Shown here: piece after piece, positions 17,154-25,486 of the stretch | Layout: each line of letters begins with the position of its first letter | Numbering within the stretch: position 1 is the stretch's first letter | Origin: Bacillota bacterium | GTDB lineage: Bacteria; Bacillota; Sulfobacillia; Sulfobacillales; Sulfobacillaceae | Assembly: GCA_023511625.1 (NCBI GenBank) | Contig: JAIMBD010000005.1 | Location: 1 to 64,000, forward strand | DNA length: 64,000 bases | Direction of reading: 5' to 3' | Notes under the pieces: generated by a model | What the model was told of the DNA's origin: nothing | Database searches by the model: none | The model's input: the letters and a program-made list of their open reading frames with translations, nothing else | Made by a program: the position numbers and the translations under genes

Positions 17154-19256
17154 TCAGGCGCTGTGGCGATCGAGCCAGGGGCCGGGACCCGGCGGCTCCC
17201 ACCAAAAGCCCTGGCCGAGGTCCACCCCGAGGGCGCGGGCGGCGTCCCGCTCTTGGGCGGTCTCGATGCCCTCGGCGACCACCCGGATGCCCTCGGCGTG
17301 CGCCCATCGGACCAGATGGCGTACCCAGCGGCGCGCGCGCCCCGATCGCGGCAACTCGGAGGTTAAGCTGCGGTCGAGTTTAATCCATCGCACGGGGCTT
17401 GCCACCAAGCGCAGGCCCTCGTGGTCGGCCACCCCCACGTCATCGAGGGCGATGGTCAGGTCTTGGTCCCGGGGGGCGTTCCACTGGCCGGGCGTAAGCC
17501 TGGCCTGTCCGTGCTCGCCGAGCTCCCAGATGACCTGGTCGCCTGCCACGAGGGCCAAGAGCGCGCGGAGCTCGGCCCAGACCCCCTCGGCCGCCACCGT
17601 CTCCGGGCGCACGTTGACCCAAAGGGCCCCGGCGCTCGTGGGCCAGCCGCCATGTGCCTGGATGGTCTCGAAGAGGCTTAGGACGCAGGCCCGATCGACC
17701 CGCACCACGTCCCCAAGCCGCTCCGCGATTCCGAAAAGCTCAAGCGGGGGAATCGGCTGACCGCCGCGCTTAGGTCGGATGAGGGCCTCGTAACCGACCA
17801 CGCGCTCGGTGGCCAAGTCCCGAAGCGGCTGGAAGACCGGGGCCAAGGTGGTGCCGTCGAGCACGCTCGCCTGCAGCGGGGCCTGGGCCGAAGGCGCCAC
17901 CTCCTGCACGGCGGCCCAAAATCCCACGATCCGCGATCCCAAGACGACCGGGGCGATGGTTTCCTCGGCCCACCAGGTCGACCCGTCGCGGCGGCGGTTC
18001 TCAAACACTCCGTGCCAGGACTGGCCCGACTCCAGCCGCTCCCAAAGCGCGGCGTAGACCGCCGGGGGCGTGCGCCCGGCACTGAAGATGCGGGTGTGGC
18101 GCCCCACCAGCTCAGAGAGCGGGTAGCCGGTCATTTCGGCGAAGGCCGGGTTCGCAGCCAGGATGGTGCCGGTCCGGTCGGTCAAAAGGGCCGGTTGCGG
18201 CCAGCGCCGCCAAAAGGCTTCCACGGCCGTGACGAGCCAACCGAGGCCCGGCGTGGTGAGCCGCTGGTCGATGCCCGAGCGCCGAGGCTCGGCCGAGGCC
18301 GCCACGATTCGGTTCTTGCCGGCGCGTTTGGCGGCCAAAAGGGCATCGTCGGCGGCGCGGGCCGTCTCGTCCTCCAGGGGTCCGGTGGCATAGCCCATGG
18401 AGACGCCGAGCTGGATCGGCTCGGCATCTACCACGTAAGGCGTCTCCACCAGCACTGCGTGCAGGCGGCTGACTACGCGCCCGGCGTCGGAAGGAGCCAC
18501 GCCAGGCATCCAGACCACGAACTCGTCGCCGCCCGTGCGCACCACGGCATCGCCGGGGCGGACGGCGCCAGCCAGGCGGTCCGCTACGGCGGACAAGAGC
18601 GCATCGCCGGCAAAGTGGCCCCAGGTGTCGTTGATCCACTTGAAGTCGTCGAGGTCGGCCGCAATCACGAGGCCCTGCGCCGCCCCTTGGCGGCGGCGTT
18701 GTTCCAGCCACTCCTGATGGCCGGCGCGGCTGAGCGCGCGCGTCAGGGGGTCGCGGTAGGCCAGTCGGCGGCGTTCCTCGTCATAGAGGGCGACGGTGAG
18801 CACCATGTCGGCCATGAGGCGGCGGGTGACGGCTTCCAGTCCAGCCTCCATATCCTCGGGACGGGCGGCGAACTGGGCGCGGACCTGCCGTTCGGCTTCC
18901 ACCCACAGGAGGCGGTAGGCGGCCATGTACCAATCGGGGCCGAGCCCCACGCGGACATGGGCAGCGGCGATGCGGTGGATTTCTTGGAGGTAGGCCTTGC
19001 CTTCGGGAGGATTTTCTAAGCTCCGAATGTACTGCGCGAGCGTGCGATGGAGCGATTCGTAGGTGGTGGTGCGCCGGACCAGGGCATCGAGTGCCGGAGT
19101 CTTTTGGATCCGCTCGTAGAACCGCGGGACCACGCGGGCTGCCACCCGAGGCCAGTCGATTCGACGGAGCCATACCGCATCCGCGGCCGTCCATCCCAAA
19201 AATTGGAGCCACTGGTCCCAGGCCGTAAATGGTCCGAAAGTTGGCGCATCGACCAC
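17154..19256 (-). CDS. Protoglobin-GGDEF-PAS-EAL protein (c-di-GMP turnover)
   Basis: This 700-residue soluble protein has an N-terminal globin-coupled-sensor domain (about 1-165; proximal-His candidate H100 in AAAHVRVGLGPDWY). A GGDEF domain follows (about 185-345; active motif GGDEF with an RPGD inhibitory site five residues before it), then PAS (about 355-470) and EAL (about 490-695). The EAL part keeps YEAL, VNV, LDD, IKLD and VAEGIE, but DDFG is DDVG and the ELTE-like motif is altered, so phosphodiesterase activity is plausible but unproven. GTG 19256 was chosen because GGGAGGG lies 8 bases upstream; longer in-frame starts lack this. The likely role is oxygen- or heme-ligand-controlled synthesis and/or breakdown of c-di-GMP. 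Confidence 0.88.
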   Translation of the reverse strand: MVDAPTFGPFTAWDQWLQFLGWTAADAVWLRRIDWPRVAARVVPRFYERIQKTPALDALVRRTTTYESLHRTLAQYIRSLENPPEGKAYLQEIHRIAAAHVRVGLGPDWYMAAYRLLWVEAERQVRAQFAARPEDMEAGLEAVTRRLMADMVLTVALYDEERRRLAYRDPLTRALSRAGHQEWLEQRRRQGAAQGLVIAADLDDFKWINDTWGHFAGDALLSAVADRLAGAVRPGDAVVRTGGDEFVVWMPGVAPSDAGRVVSRLHAVLVETPYVVDAEPIQLGVSMGYATGPLEDETARAADDALLAAKRAGKNRIVAASAEPRRSGIDQRLTTPGLGWLVTAVEAFWRRWPQPALLTDRTGTILAANPAFAEMTGYPLSELVGRHTRIFSAGRTPPAVYAALWERLESGQSWHGVFENRRRDGSTWWAEETIAPVVLGSRIVGFWAAVQEVAPSAQAPLQASVLDGTTLAPVFQPLRDLATERVVGYEALIRPKRGGQPIPPLELFGIAERLGDVVRVDRACVLSLFETIQAHGGWPTSAGALWVNVRPETVAAEGVWAELRALLALVAGDQVIWELGEHGQARLTPGQWNAPRDQDLTIALDDVGVADHEGLRLVASPVRWIKLDRSLTSELPRSGRARRWVRHLVRWAHAEGIRVVAEGIETAQERDAARALGVDLGQGFWWEPPGPGPWLDRHSA

Positions 19257-19628
19257 AGGCGTGTCCCTCCCTCGTGTAGACGCTGGGAGCGGTTGACGGG
19301 ATATCCGGGTTCCGAAGGACAGAACAGCACGGCCGGCCGTACCTTGGGATGGCAAAGGCGGCCCGCTTCCCCCTCTCCCTAGTCTTCAGGGTACGACGCC
19401 CCGCGCCGGGGCGGATCCGGCATTCGGGCGGAAATCGACTCCGTTCGATCCAATTTTCTTCTATTCGACCCGACTATGCCAGCGCGGCCGTTCGGAGGAC
19501 GCCGGGCGGCACCAAAGTCGACACCAAGCACCGCTGTTCGACCGTATTCGCGGAGTTTGGCCTCCCTTAGGGTAGGAATCGAACGCGCAGGGCGTGCTGC
19601 GCCGCAGCGAGGGAGGAGATGACACGAC
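19257..19628. other. Divergent intergenic region
   Basis: 372 bases lie between the divergently oriented GGDEF-EAL gene and the sigma-factor gene, and promoters for both must lie here. An AT-richer patch around 19445-19480 is visible, but no -35/-10 pair on either strand was convincing. No gene is seen. Confidence 0.4.
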
Positions 19629-20255
19629 GTGCCCCAGCAGGAAGAGACCTCCTTTGAGGTGGAGCACTGGTTGCGGCAGGCGGCGGACGGAGACCCGGCG
19701 GCATGGCACAGGTTGACGGCGCCGGTGACTCCCGTGGTGCGCCGGTGGGTCGCCACCCACCGGGTGGCGGGCTTGGAGGCAGACGACTGGTGGCAGGAGG
19801 CGGCCGTGGCGGTGTGGATTGCGGCGCGGGACTACGACCCGAGTCGCGGCGGCTGGGAGGCATGGGCGAATTGGGTGGTCCGAAAGCGTCTGCGCTCTGC
19901 CCTCCGGGGGGCTCTTCGGGCTAAGCACCTTGCGCTCAACACGGCCCTTTCGCTGGACGCCGGCCTTCTTCCGGCCAAAACCGCCCTCCCGGCCCGGGAT
20001 CCAGCGGCCCGCCTGATGGCCCGAGAGCGCTGGCGAGCCCTTGGCCGCTGGGCCAGGGAGGCCTTGACTCCCTGGGAGCGACGGTGCTGGCTGGCCTGGC
20101 TCGGGGGCGTGTCCATCGCCGACCTCGCCCGCCGTTGGGATGCGCCCCCAAAGCGCGTGGACAACGCCATCCAGCGGGCGCGCCGAAAACTCCGCAAGGC
20201 CTGGGATCCGGCCACGGACCGGTTGGCCCTGCCTTCTCGGCGGCGCGGGCGCTGA
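19629..20255 (+). CDS. Sigma-70-family factor, SigH/ECF-like
   Basis: A 208-residue protein. Region 2 is around residues 30-95 (GLEADDWWQEAAVAVWIAARDYDP, then WANWVVRKRLRSALR). Region 4 is around 140-190 (ALTPWERRCWLAWLGGVSIADLARRW, then KRVDNAIQRARRKLRKA). The VDNAIQRARRKL motif is close to that of sporulation-type SigH (SIDNALQRVKRKL). GTG 19629 follows GGGAGGAG at good distance. It sits immediately before cheW-cheA in the same direction (24-bp gap), so it may direct expression of the chemosensory genes. No anti-sigma factor is adjacent. Confidence 0.75.
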   Translation: MPQQEETSFEVEHWLRQAADGDPAAWHRLTAPVTPVVRRWVATHRVAGLEADDWWQEAAVAVWIAARDYDPSRGGWEAWANWVVRKRLRSALRGALRAKHLALNTALSLDAGLLPAKTALPARDPAARLMARERWRALGRWAREALTPWERRCWLAWLGGVSIADLARRWDAPPKRVDNAIQRARRKLRKAWDPATDRLALPSRRRGR

Positions 20256-20279
20256 GTCCAGAGAGGAGCGAGACCAGGA

Positions 20280-20768
20280 ATGGAGAGGCCCAGTGCAGCG
20301 GCACGGGAGTCCTCCACGGCCGAGACGGCGCCCCTTTTGGTGGTGGCCGTGGGCGAGGACCGCTGGGCCGCACCGACGACCCGGGTGGTGGAAATCGTCG
20401 CCCTGCCGCCGGTGACGCCGTTGCCGTTGGCGCCGCCGCTGGTCATCGGCGTCGCCGTGTTGCGAGGCCAGCCGCTGGTGGTTCTCACTCCGCGCCCGGG
20501 GGGCAACCCGGGGCCGGTGGCCCTGCGGTGGGTGGTCGACGGCCAGGGCTGGCTCGTGGCGGTCGATGGGGTCGAGCGGCTGTGGCGACCGGGACCCTCG
20601 TTGCCCGCCACGGCATGGCAGACCTTGGCGCCCCCGGAGGCCCCGGTGGCGGCGGCCTATCGACTGGAGGACGGCTGGGTCTGGCAATGGCCGGACGACC
20701 TGCCTTGGCGTCTTCTCCGCGGGCGCTCGCCGGAAGTCCGAGAGGAGGGGCGTCACGATGCGTCTTGA
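20280..20768 (+). CDS. cheW: CheW-like adaptor
   Basis: A 162-residue protein. The central part fits a CheW domain: LLVVAVGEDRWAAP, VVEIVALPPVTPLP, PPLVIGVAVLRGQPLVVL. CheW normally couples receptors to CheA in the array. The start ATG 20280 is preceded by GAGAGGAG. The 3' end overlaps cheA by 11 bases, indicating translational coupling. The C-terminal third (proline- and tryptophan-rich) diverges from ordinary CheW. Confidence 0.75.
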   Translation: MERPSAAARESSTAETAPLLVVAVGEDRWAAPTTRVVEIVALPPVTPLPLAPPLVIGVAVLRGQPLVVLTPRPGGNPGPVALRWVVDGQGWLVAVDGVERLWRPGPSLPATAWQTLAPPEAPVAAAYRLEDGWVWQWPDDLPWRLLRGRSPEVREEGRHDAS

Positions 20769-23460
20769 GGAGGTGGTTTGGGGCTCGGCCGAAGAGCGCC
20801 AGCTGTTCCGGGACGAGGCCCGCGAACTCATCGATGCCTTGGAGTCTGGCGCCGTGGCGGACCCGCCGGCCATCGACGCCTTGTTTCGCGCGGCCCATAC
20901 CCTCAAAGGGTCCGGGGCCATGGTGGGGCTTGACGAGTGGGCGGCGGCCGCCCACCGCGTGGAAGACCTCCTGGGGGCCGTGAGGGCCGGGGAGCGCCCC
21001 TGGGACGAGGCCGTGCGGAAGGCGGTCCTGGACCTCGTGGACGCGCTGCGGGCGGAACTGGATGGAAAGCCAGTGGCCGACGCGGGCCAAGGTGCCGCTG
21101 CGCCGTGGAGGGTGGTCCTCGCCCAGGACTGCCCGATGCCCGGCGTTCGGGCCTACCAAATCTGGAAAACCCTGGCGTCTAAGGTCCCCGAAGTGCGCAT
21201 GGATCCTCCACCGGAGGCGCTAGACACGTGGCGCGGCGACGCCGTCACGGTTTGGATGCCGGCCGGCTGGTCGCTCGATGCGCTGCGGGAAGCTTTGCAG
21301 GCGGTGCCCGACGTGGCCCAGATCGAGGCGGGCCCTGCGCCCACGGGCGTAGAGTCGGACTTCAAGCCCGGGCGACCTGACGCCGGCGAGGCTTTTCCAG
21401 AACGCGAAACCATTCGGGTGGCGGCGGACACCCTTGAGCGCCTGTTGGAAGGACTCGGCGAGATCCTCTTGGACCACGGGCAAGTCTTGCACCGCGCCCT
21501 GGATCGGCTGGATGCGGCCAGCCGCGCCAGTTTGGAGCATCTTCGGCGGCGGGCGCTGGATCTGCAGGAGATGACCCTCAAGGCCCGGATGCTGCCCCTG
21601 CAGACCCTCTTCCGCCAGTACCCGCGGGCCGTGCACGACCTGGCCGCTCAGCTCGGAAAGCGCATCCGGCTCGAATGGGAGGGGGGCGAGACCGAGCTCG
21701 ACCGGCTGGTGATGGACCGGCTGCACGAGCCGCTCTTGCACCTGCTGCGCAATGCCTGCGACCACGGCATCGAGCCGCCCGAGGTCCGGGAGGCGGCCGG
21801 AAAACCCCCCGAAGGGCGCGTGCGACTGCGCGCCTGGGCGGCCCAGGGACGGGTCCACATCGTGGTGGAGGACGACGGCGCCGGCATCGACTGGGAGGCC
21901 GTGCGCGAAAAGGCTACGGCGCGGGGCTGGCTTACGCCACAGGCGGCAGCGGCCGCCTCGGAGTCTGACCTGGTGGCCCTCTTGTTGCGGCCCGGAGTGT
22001 CGATGCGCGACACCATCACGCCGGTCTCAGGACGCGGGGTGGGACTCGACGTCGTCCAGGCTTTCTTGGAGGCTTCGCACGGCACCTTGGCAGTGACCAG
22101 CCGACCCGGCCAGGGGACGACCTTTCACCTGGAGTTGCCGATGACGTTGGCCATCATGTCGGCGCTGGTGGTCGATGTGGGCCCGTGGACGTGCGGGATT
22201 CCGGTGCTGGCCGTGGAGCGCATCGAGACGGCCGAGGCGGCCGGGATCGCCGACACCTTGGGCCGTCCGGTGGTGGCCGAGGGCGACCATCCCCTCCCCG
22301 TCTACGCGCTTGCGGCCCTGTTGGGACACGGCACGCCGCCAGACCGGGCGGGATTCGTGGTGCGCGTGGCCGACGGGCCGGCCCAGGCGGCCTTGTGGGT
22401 GGACCGGATTCGGGGCCAGCAAGAGGTGGTGGTCAAGCCCCTGCCCGGCCTCGATACCGTGATGCCTTGGCTGAACGGCGTGGCGCTCTTGGGGGACGGT
22501 ACCGTCGCCCTGATGCTGGACCTTCGGCGTCTTGTCCCGCCGCACCGCGCGGAGCGGCGCCGGGCGCAGGATGACGGCGTGCTGCGGGCGGGATCGAACC
22601 AGATGGAGCTGCTCGTCTTCCGCCTGGCTGACGGACAGGCGTATGGGATCAACGTGTACAAGACGCGCGAGGTGCAACCCATGCCGCCGATCCACCCGGT
22701 TCCCGGCCAGCACCCGTGGATCGTCGGATTCCTGCGCCTGCGCGGCGAGACGGTGCCGGTGGTGGCCTTGAACCGGGCCTTGGGACTGCCCGAGGAGCCG
22801 CCGGCCTTTTTGCTCATCACCGAATTCAACCAGACCGTCCAAGCCTTTCCGGTACAAGGGATCGACCGCATGGTGCGCGTGGGGTGGGACGCCGTGGAGC
22901 CGTTGCCGCGGGTATTGGATGCCGCCGACGGTCCTGCGCGCCGCTTCACCGGCCTCATCGACCACCCGGACGTGGGCCCGATTCAGCTGCCCGACTTCGA
23001 ACAGATCCTCGCCCAAATCGTGCCCCCCCAATTTCCCGCGACCGTGGCCGGCGTGCGCCCGCCGGGGCCGGAGCCGGTATGGCTGGCCGACGACTCGCGG
23101 GTCGCGCGCCAACAGGTCGAACGCGCCTTGGCTCCCCTGGGGGTGGCCTTGCGCACGTTCCCGGACGGTCAGGCTTTATGGGAGGCCGTGGAAGCGAAGG
23201 AGCCTTTGCCGCGGTGCTTCGTGCTGGATGTGGAGATGCCGCGCCTGGACGGCTACACGCTGGCCGCGCGGCTGAAGGCCCGTCCCGAGACGGCGGGCAC
23301 CCCCGTCATCCTGCACACCTCCCTCTCCGGCCATTGGCATGCAGAGCGGGCGCAGGCCGTGGCTGTGGACGCCATCGTGACCAAGTTTGACGCCGAGCTT
23401 TTGGCCCGGACGGTGGCCGGGCTGGTGGCGCCGGCCCGCGCGACGGCCGAGGCGGGATGA
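20758..23460 (+). CDS. cheA: Hybrid chemotaxis kinase: CheA fused to CheV-like CheW-REC
   Basis: This 900-residue protein has, in order: an HPt domain with phosphoacceptor H47 (AAHTLKGSG); a P2-like CheY-binding domain about 117-190; a P3 dimerisation domain about 215-275; a histidine-kinase ATPase about 290-440 (N-box LLRNACDHG, G1 DDGAGID, G2 GRGVGLDVV); a P5 CheW domain about 445-590; a second CheW domain about 610-745; and a receiver domain about 770-890. The receiver keeps the acidic pair (LADDSR), phosphoacceptor D824 (VLDVEMP) and K876. The last two domains equal a CheV protein. ATG 20758 follows GAGAGGAGGGG. It probably takes signals from the soluble receptors nearby, and the attached receiver could act as a phosphate sink or adaptation device. 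Confidence 0.92.
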   Translation: MRLEEVVWGSAEERQLFRDEARELIDALESGAVADPPAIDALFRAAHTLKGSGAMVGLDEWAAAAHRVEDLLGAVRAGERPWDEAVRKAVLDLVDALRAELDGKPVADAGQGAAAPWRVVLAQDCPMPGVRAYQIWKTLASKVPEVRMDPPPEALDTWRGDAVTVWMPAGWSLDALREALQAVPDVAQIEAGPAPTGVESDFKPGRPDAGEAFPERETIRVAADTLERLLEGLGEILLDHGQVLHRALDRLDAASRASLEHLRRRALDLQEMTLKARMLPLQTLFRQYPRAVHDLAAQLGKRIRLEWEGGETELDRLVMDRLHEPLLHLLRNACDHGIEPPEVREAAGKPPEGRVRLRAWAAQGRVHIVVEDDGAGIDWEAVREKATARGWLTPQAAAAASESDLVALLLRPGVSMRDTITPVSGRGVGLDVVQAFLEASHGTLAVTSRPGQGTTFHLELPMTLAIMSALVVDVGPWTCGIPVLAVERIETAEAAGIADTLGRPVVAEGDHPLPVYALAALLGHGTPPDRAGFVVRVADGPAQAALWVDRIRGQQEVVVKPLPGLDTVMPWLNGVALLGDGTVALMLDLRRLVPPHRAERRRAQDDGVLRAGSNQMELLVFRLADGQAYGINVYKTREVQPMPPIHPVPGQHPWIVGFLRLRGETVPVVALNRALGLPEEPPAFLLITEFNQTVQAFPVQGIDRMVRVGWDAVEPLPRVLDAADGPARRFTGLIDHPDVGPIQLPDFEQILAQIVPPQFPATVAGVRPPGPEPVWLADDSRVARQQVERALAPLGVALRTFPDGQALWEAVEAKEPLPRCFVLDVEMPRLDGYTLAARLKARPETAGTPVILHTSLSGHWHAERAQAVAVDAIVTKFDAELLARTVAGLVAPARATAEAG

Positions 23461-23493
23461 GGCGACCGGGCGCCGGCGAGCGGAGGGGTCGGA

Positions 23494-24063
23494 ATGGATT
23501 TCGCAGAGATTTTCGGGATCTGGCGGCGGGTGACAGGCCGCGCGCTCGTCGAAGTCCGTCGGGCGCTTGCAGTCATGACCGGCATGCCGGTGACCATCAC
23601 CGACACCTGGGTCGGGCGGGCGGCGGGGCGTGAGGTCGTGGAGGGCGTGGCTCCCGCCGGCGCCAAGCCGCTGTTTGTGGTCACGCGTTATGCCTGCGGA
23701 CTCTGCGATGCCCGCATTTGGCTAGGCTGGACGGAGCCGTCGGCCTATGCGTGGGTCGCTGCGCTCCCCGGCAAGCCCGTGCCGCCCCTTAGATGCGCTC
23801 GGCGAGTCGGCCTTGACCGAGGTCGGCAACGGGGTGGGGGCGTTTCTCAACGGCTTCGCCGATCGCTTGCGAAGCCGCTGGGAGCCGACCCCACCACGCC
23901 TCTACCACAACGGGCGTGAGGGCCTTGAGGCCAAGGCAACGGCGCAAGCGCTTGGGCTCACGGTCGAGGCAGGGTTCCCGGTGGCCGATACGGCCGTCGA
24001 GGGCCGGCTCGTCATCGCGTCCGCGTGGCCAAGCGCCGTCCCGGCCGGTCCGAAAAACCCTAA
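23494..24063 (+). pseudogene. CheC-like CheY phosphatase gene, frameshifted
   Basis: The frame from ATG 23494 encodes MDFAEIFGIWRRVTG... up to ALPGKPVPP, then loses similarity. In the +1-shifted frame the next residues are [22 protein letters not shown], the CheC signature S-x3-E-x2-N. The break coincides with a run of four C at 23785-23788; three C would restore one frame. The restored frame has no stop before the next gene. One extra A in the A5 run at 24053-24057 would create GPKKP-TAA at 24061-24063, just before the next ribosome binding site. Both breaks are in homopolymers, so sequencing error cannot be excluded. CheC-family proteins remove phosphate from CheY. Confidence 0.7.
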
Positions 24064-24088
24064 AACTAGAAAGGAGGAGACATGGCGG

Positions 24089-25312
24089 ATGGTGTGGAAT
24101 GAACTGCTGGCGTATTTGGAGTGGAGCCCGGACGATGCCCGCACGGTGGCCCGGCTGGATTGGTCCCGGATCGCCGACGCCGTGGTCGACCGGTTTTACG
24201 CCAAGATTGCGGCCACGCCGCAACTTGACGCCTTGGTCCGACGCCACAGCCGCTACGAGCGACTTCGGGAAACGCTCAGGGAGTATATCGTGGGCCTCAA
24301 AGAGGCTCCTTTAGGCGGGGGCTACACGGCGGCCATACGCCGCATCGCTGCCCAACACGCGGCGATTGGGCTGACCCCCGACTGGTATCTCGGGTCGTAC
24401 CGGCTTTTGTGGGTGGCGGCGTGGGACGCCGTCGTGCGCGAGATCTCGGCGGAGGCCGAGCGCCGGCAGGCCTTTGAGGCCGTGTCGAAACGGCTCATGG
24501 CAGATATGGTGCTCACCTTGATGACCTATCACGACCTCGTCACCGAGCGCCTGCAAAAGACCCTCGACGCGGTGTCGGCCGTGGAGGCCGAGTTGCACGA
24601 CCAGGCCAACACCCTCGCAGCGGCGGCCGAGCAGGCGGCGGTCCGGGCCGCCCAGGTGGCGCAGGTGGTGGCGTCTTTTGCCACTGCCTTCGCGGCGGTG
24701 GTGGACGCGGCGGAAGCCGCCCGCAAGGAGGTGGAACAGGGCACCGAGGCCTTGGAGCGGCTCGCAGCCCACCAAGGGCTGACGCAGGAGAGCATGGCCG
24801 CCGTCGAGACCGCCGGGGTCAAGCTCGCGGACCAGACCGAGGCGATTCATGCCGCCACCACCCTCATTCGCGACATCGCGCGCCAGACCAACCTTTTGGC
24901 GCTCAACGCGGCCATCGAGGCGGCGCGGGCGGGGGAGGCGGGGCGCGGCTTTGCGGTGGTGGCCGACGAGGTCAAACAACTGTCCGAGCGTTCGCAGACG
25001 GCCACGACCTCGATTGACGAAACCGTCCGCACCATCACGCAGCAGCTGGATGCGCTAAGAGAAGCCGTGGCCCAGGTCGAGAGCGCAGCGGCCGAACGGG
25101 CGGCCTTGCAACGCACCACCGAGGCGGCCTACGGCGCCATCGATCAGGCCATCCGCGGGGCGGCCGACCAGGTCCGTCGCGTGGCCGGGGAGTTGGAGGA
25201 GGCACGGACGGCCACCACCGAACTCAAAACCGTGGCCGGAAGGGCCCAAGAACTGGCGCGGACCCTGCGGGGGTCGGCCGAGCGCTTGCGCAAGGCCATG
25301 GCGGAGGCGTAA
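24089..25312 (+). CDS. Protoglobin-type (HemAT-like) soluble chemoreceptor
   Basis: A 407-residue cytoplasmic receptor. Residues 1-155 form a globin-coupled-sensor domain similar to that of the GGDEF protein ([16 protein letters not shown], with heme-ligand candidate H90 in [22 protein letters not shown]). Residues about 165-400 form the MCP coiled-coil hairpin with tip [23 protein letters not shown] 24089 was chosen because it lies 11 bases after AAGGAGG. ATG 24082 is closer but gives only a six-codon frame. HemAT proteins bind oxygen and control CheA. The reading frame is open upstream into the broken cheC-like gene, so a fused longer product is formally possible. Confidence 0.88.
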   Translation: MVWNELLAYLEWSPDDARTVARLDWSRIADAVVDRFYAKIAATPQLDALVRRHSRYERLRETLREYIVGLKEAPLGGGYTAAIRRIAAQHAAIGLTPDWYLGSYRLLWVAAWDAVVREISAEAERRQAFEAVSKRLMADMVLTLMTYHDLVTERLQKTLDAVSAVEAELHDQANTLAAAAEQAAVRAAQVAQVVASFATAFAAVVDAAEAARKEVEQGTEALERLAAHQGLTQESMAAVETAGVKLADQTEAIHAATTLIRDIARQTNLLALNAAIEAARAGEAGRGFAVVADEVKQLSERSQTATTSIDETVRTITQQLDALREAVAQVESAAAERAALQRTTEAAYGAIDQAIRGAADQVRRVAGELEEARTATTELKTVAGRAQELARTLRGSAERLRKAMAEA

Positions 25313-25486
25313 AGGCCTTGGGCCGGCCGTAGGCAGAGACCAGGCCGATGGCGGGACGCCATGACCGATTCCGACGGAGCAAGGGCGGGCAGGGCTTGGG
25401 TCGCCGAGCAGGTCGGCCACGCGTCGGTACCCTACCGAACGGCTATCGCATCCCATCTCTCGCGTCCTAAAGGAGGGGGCTTCACG

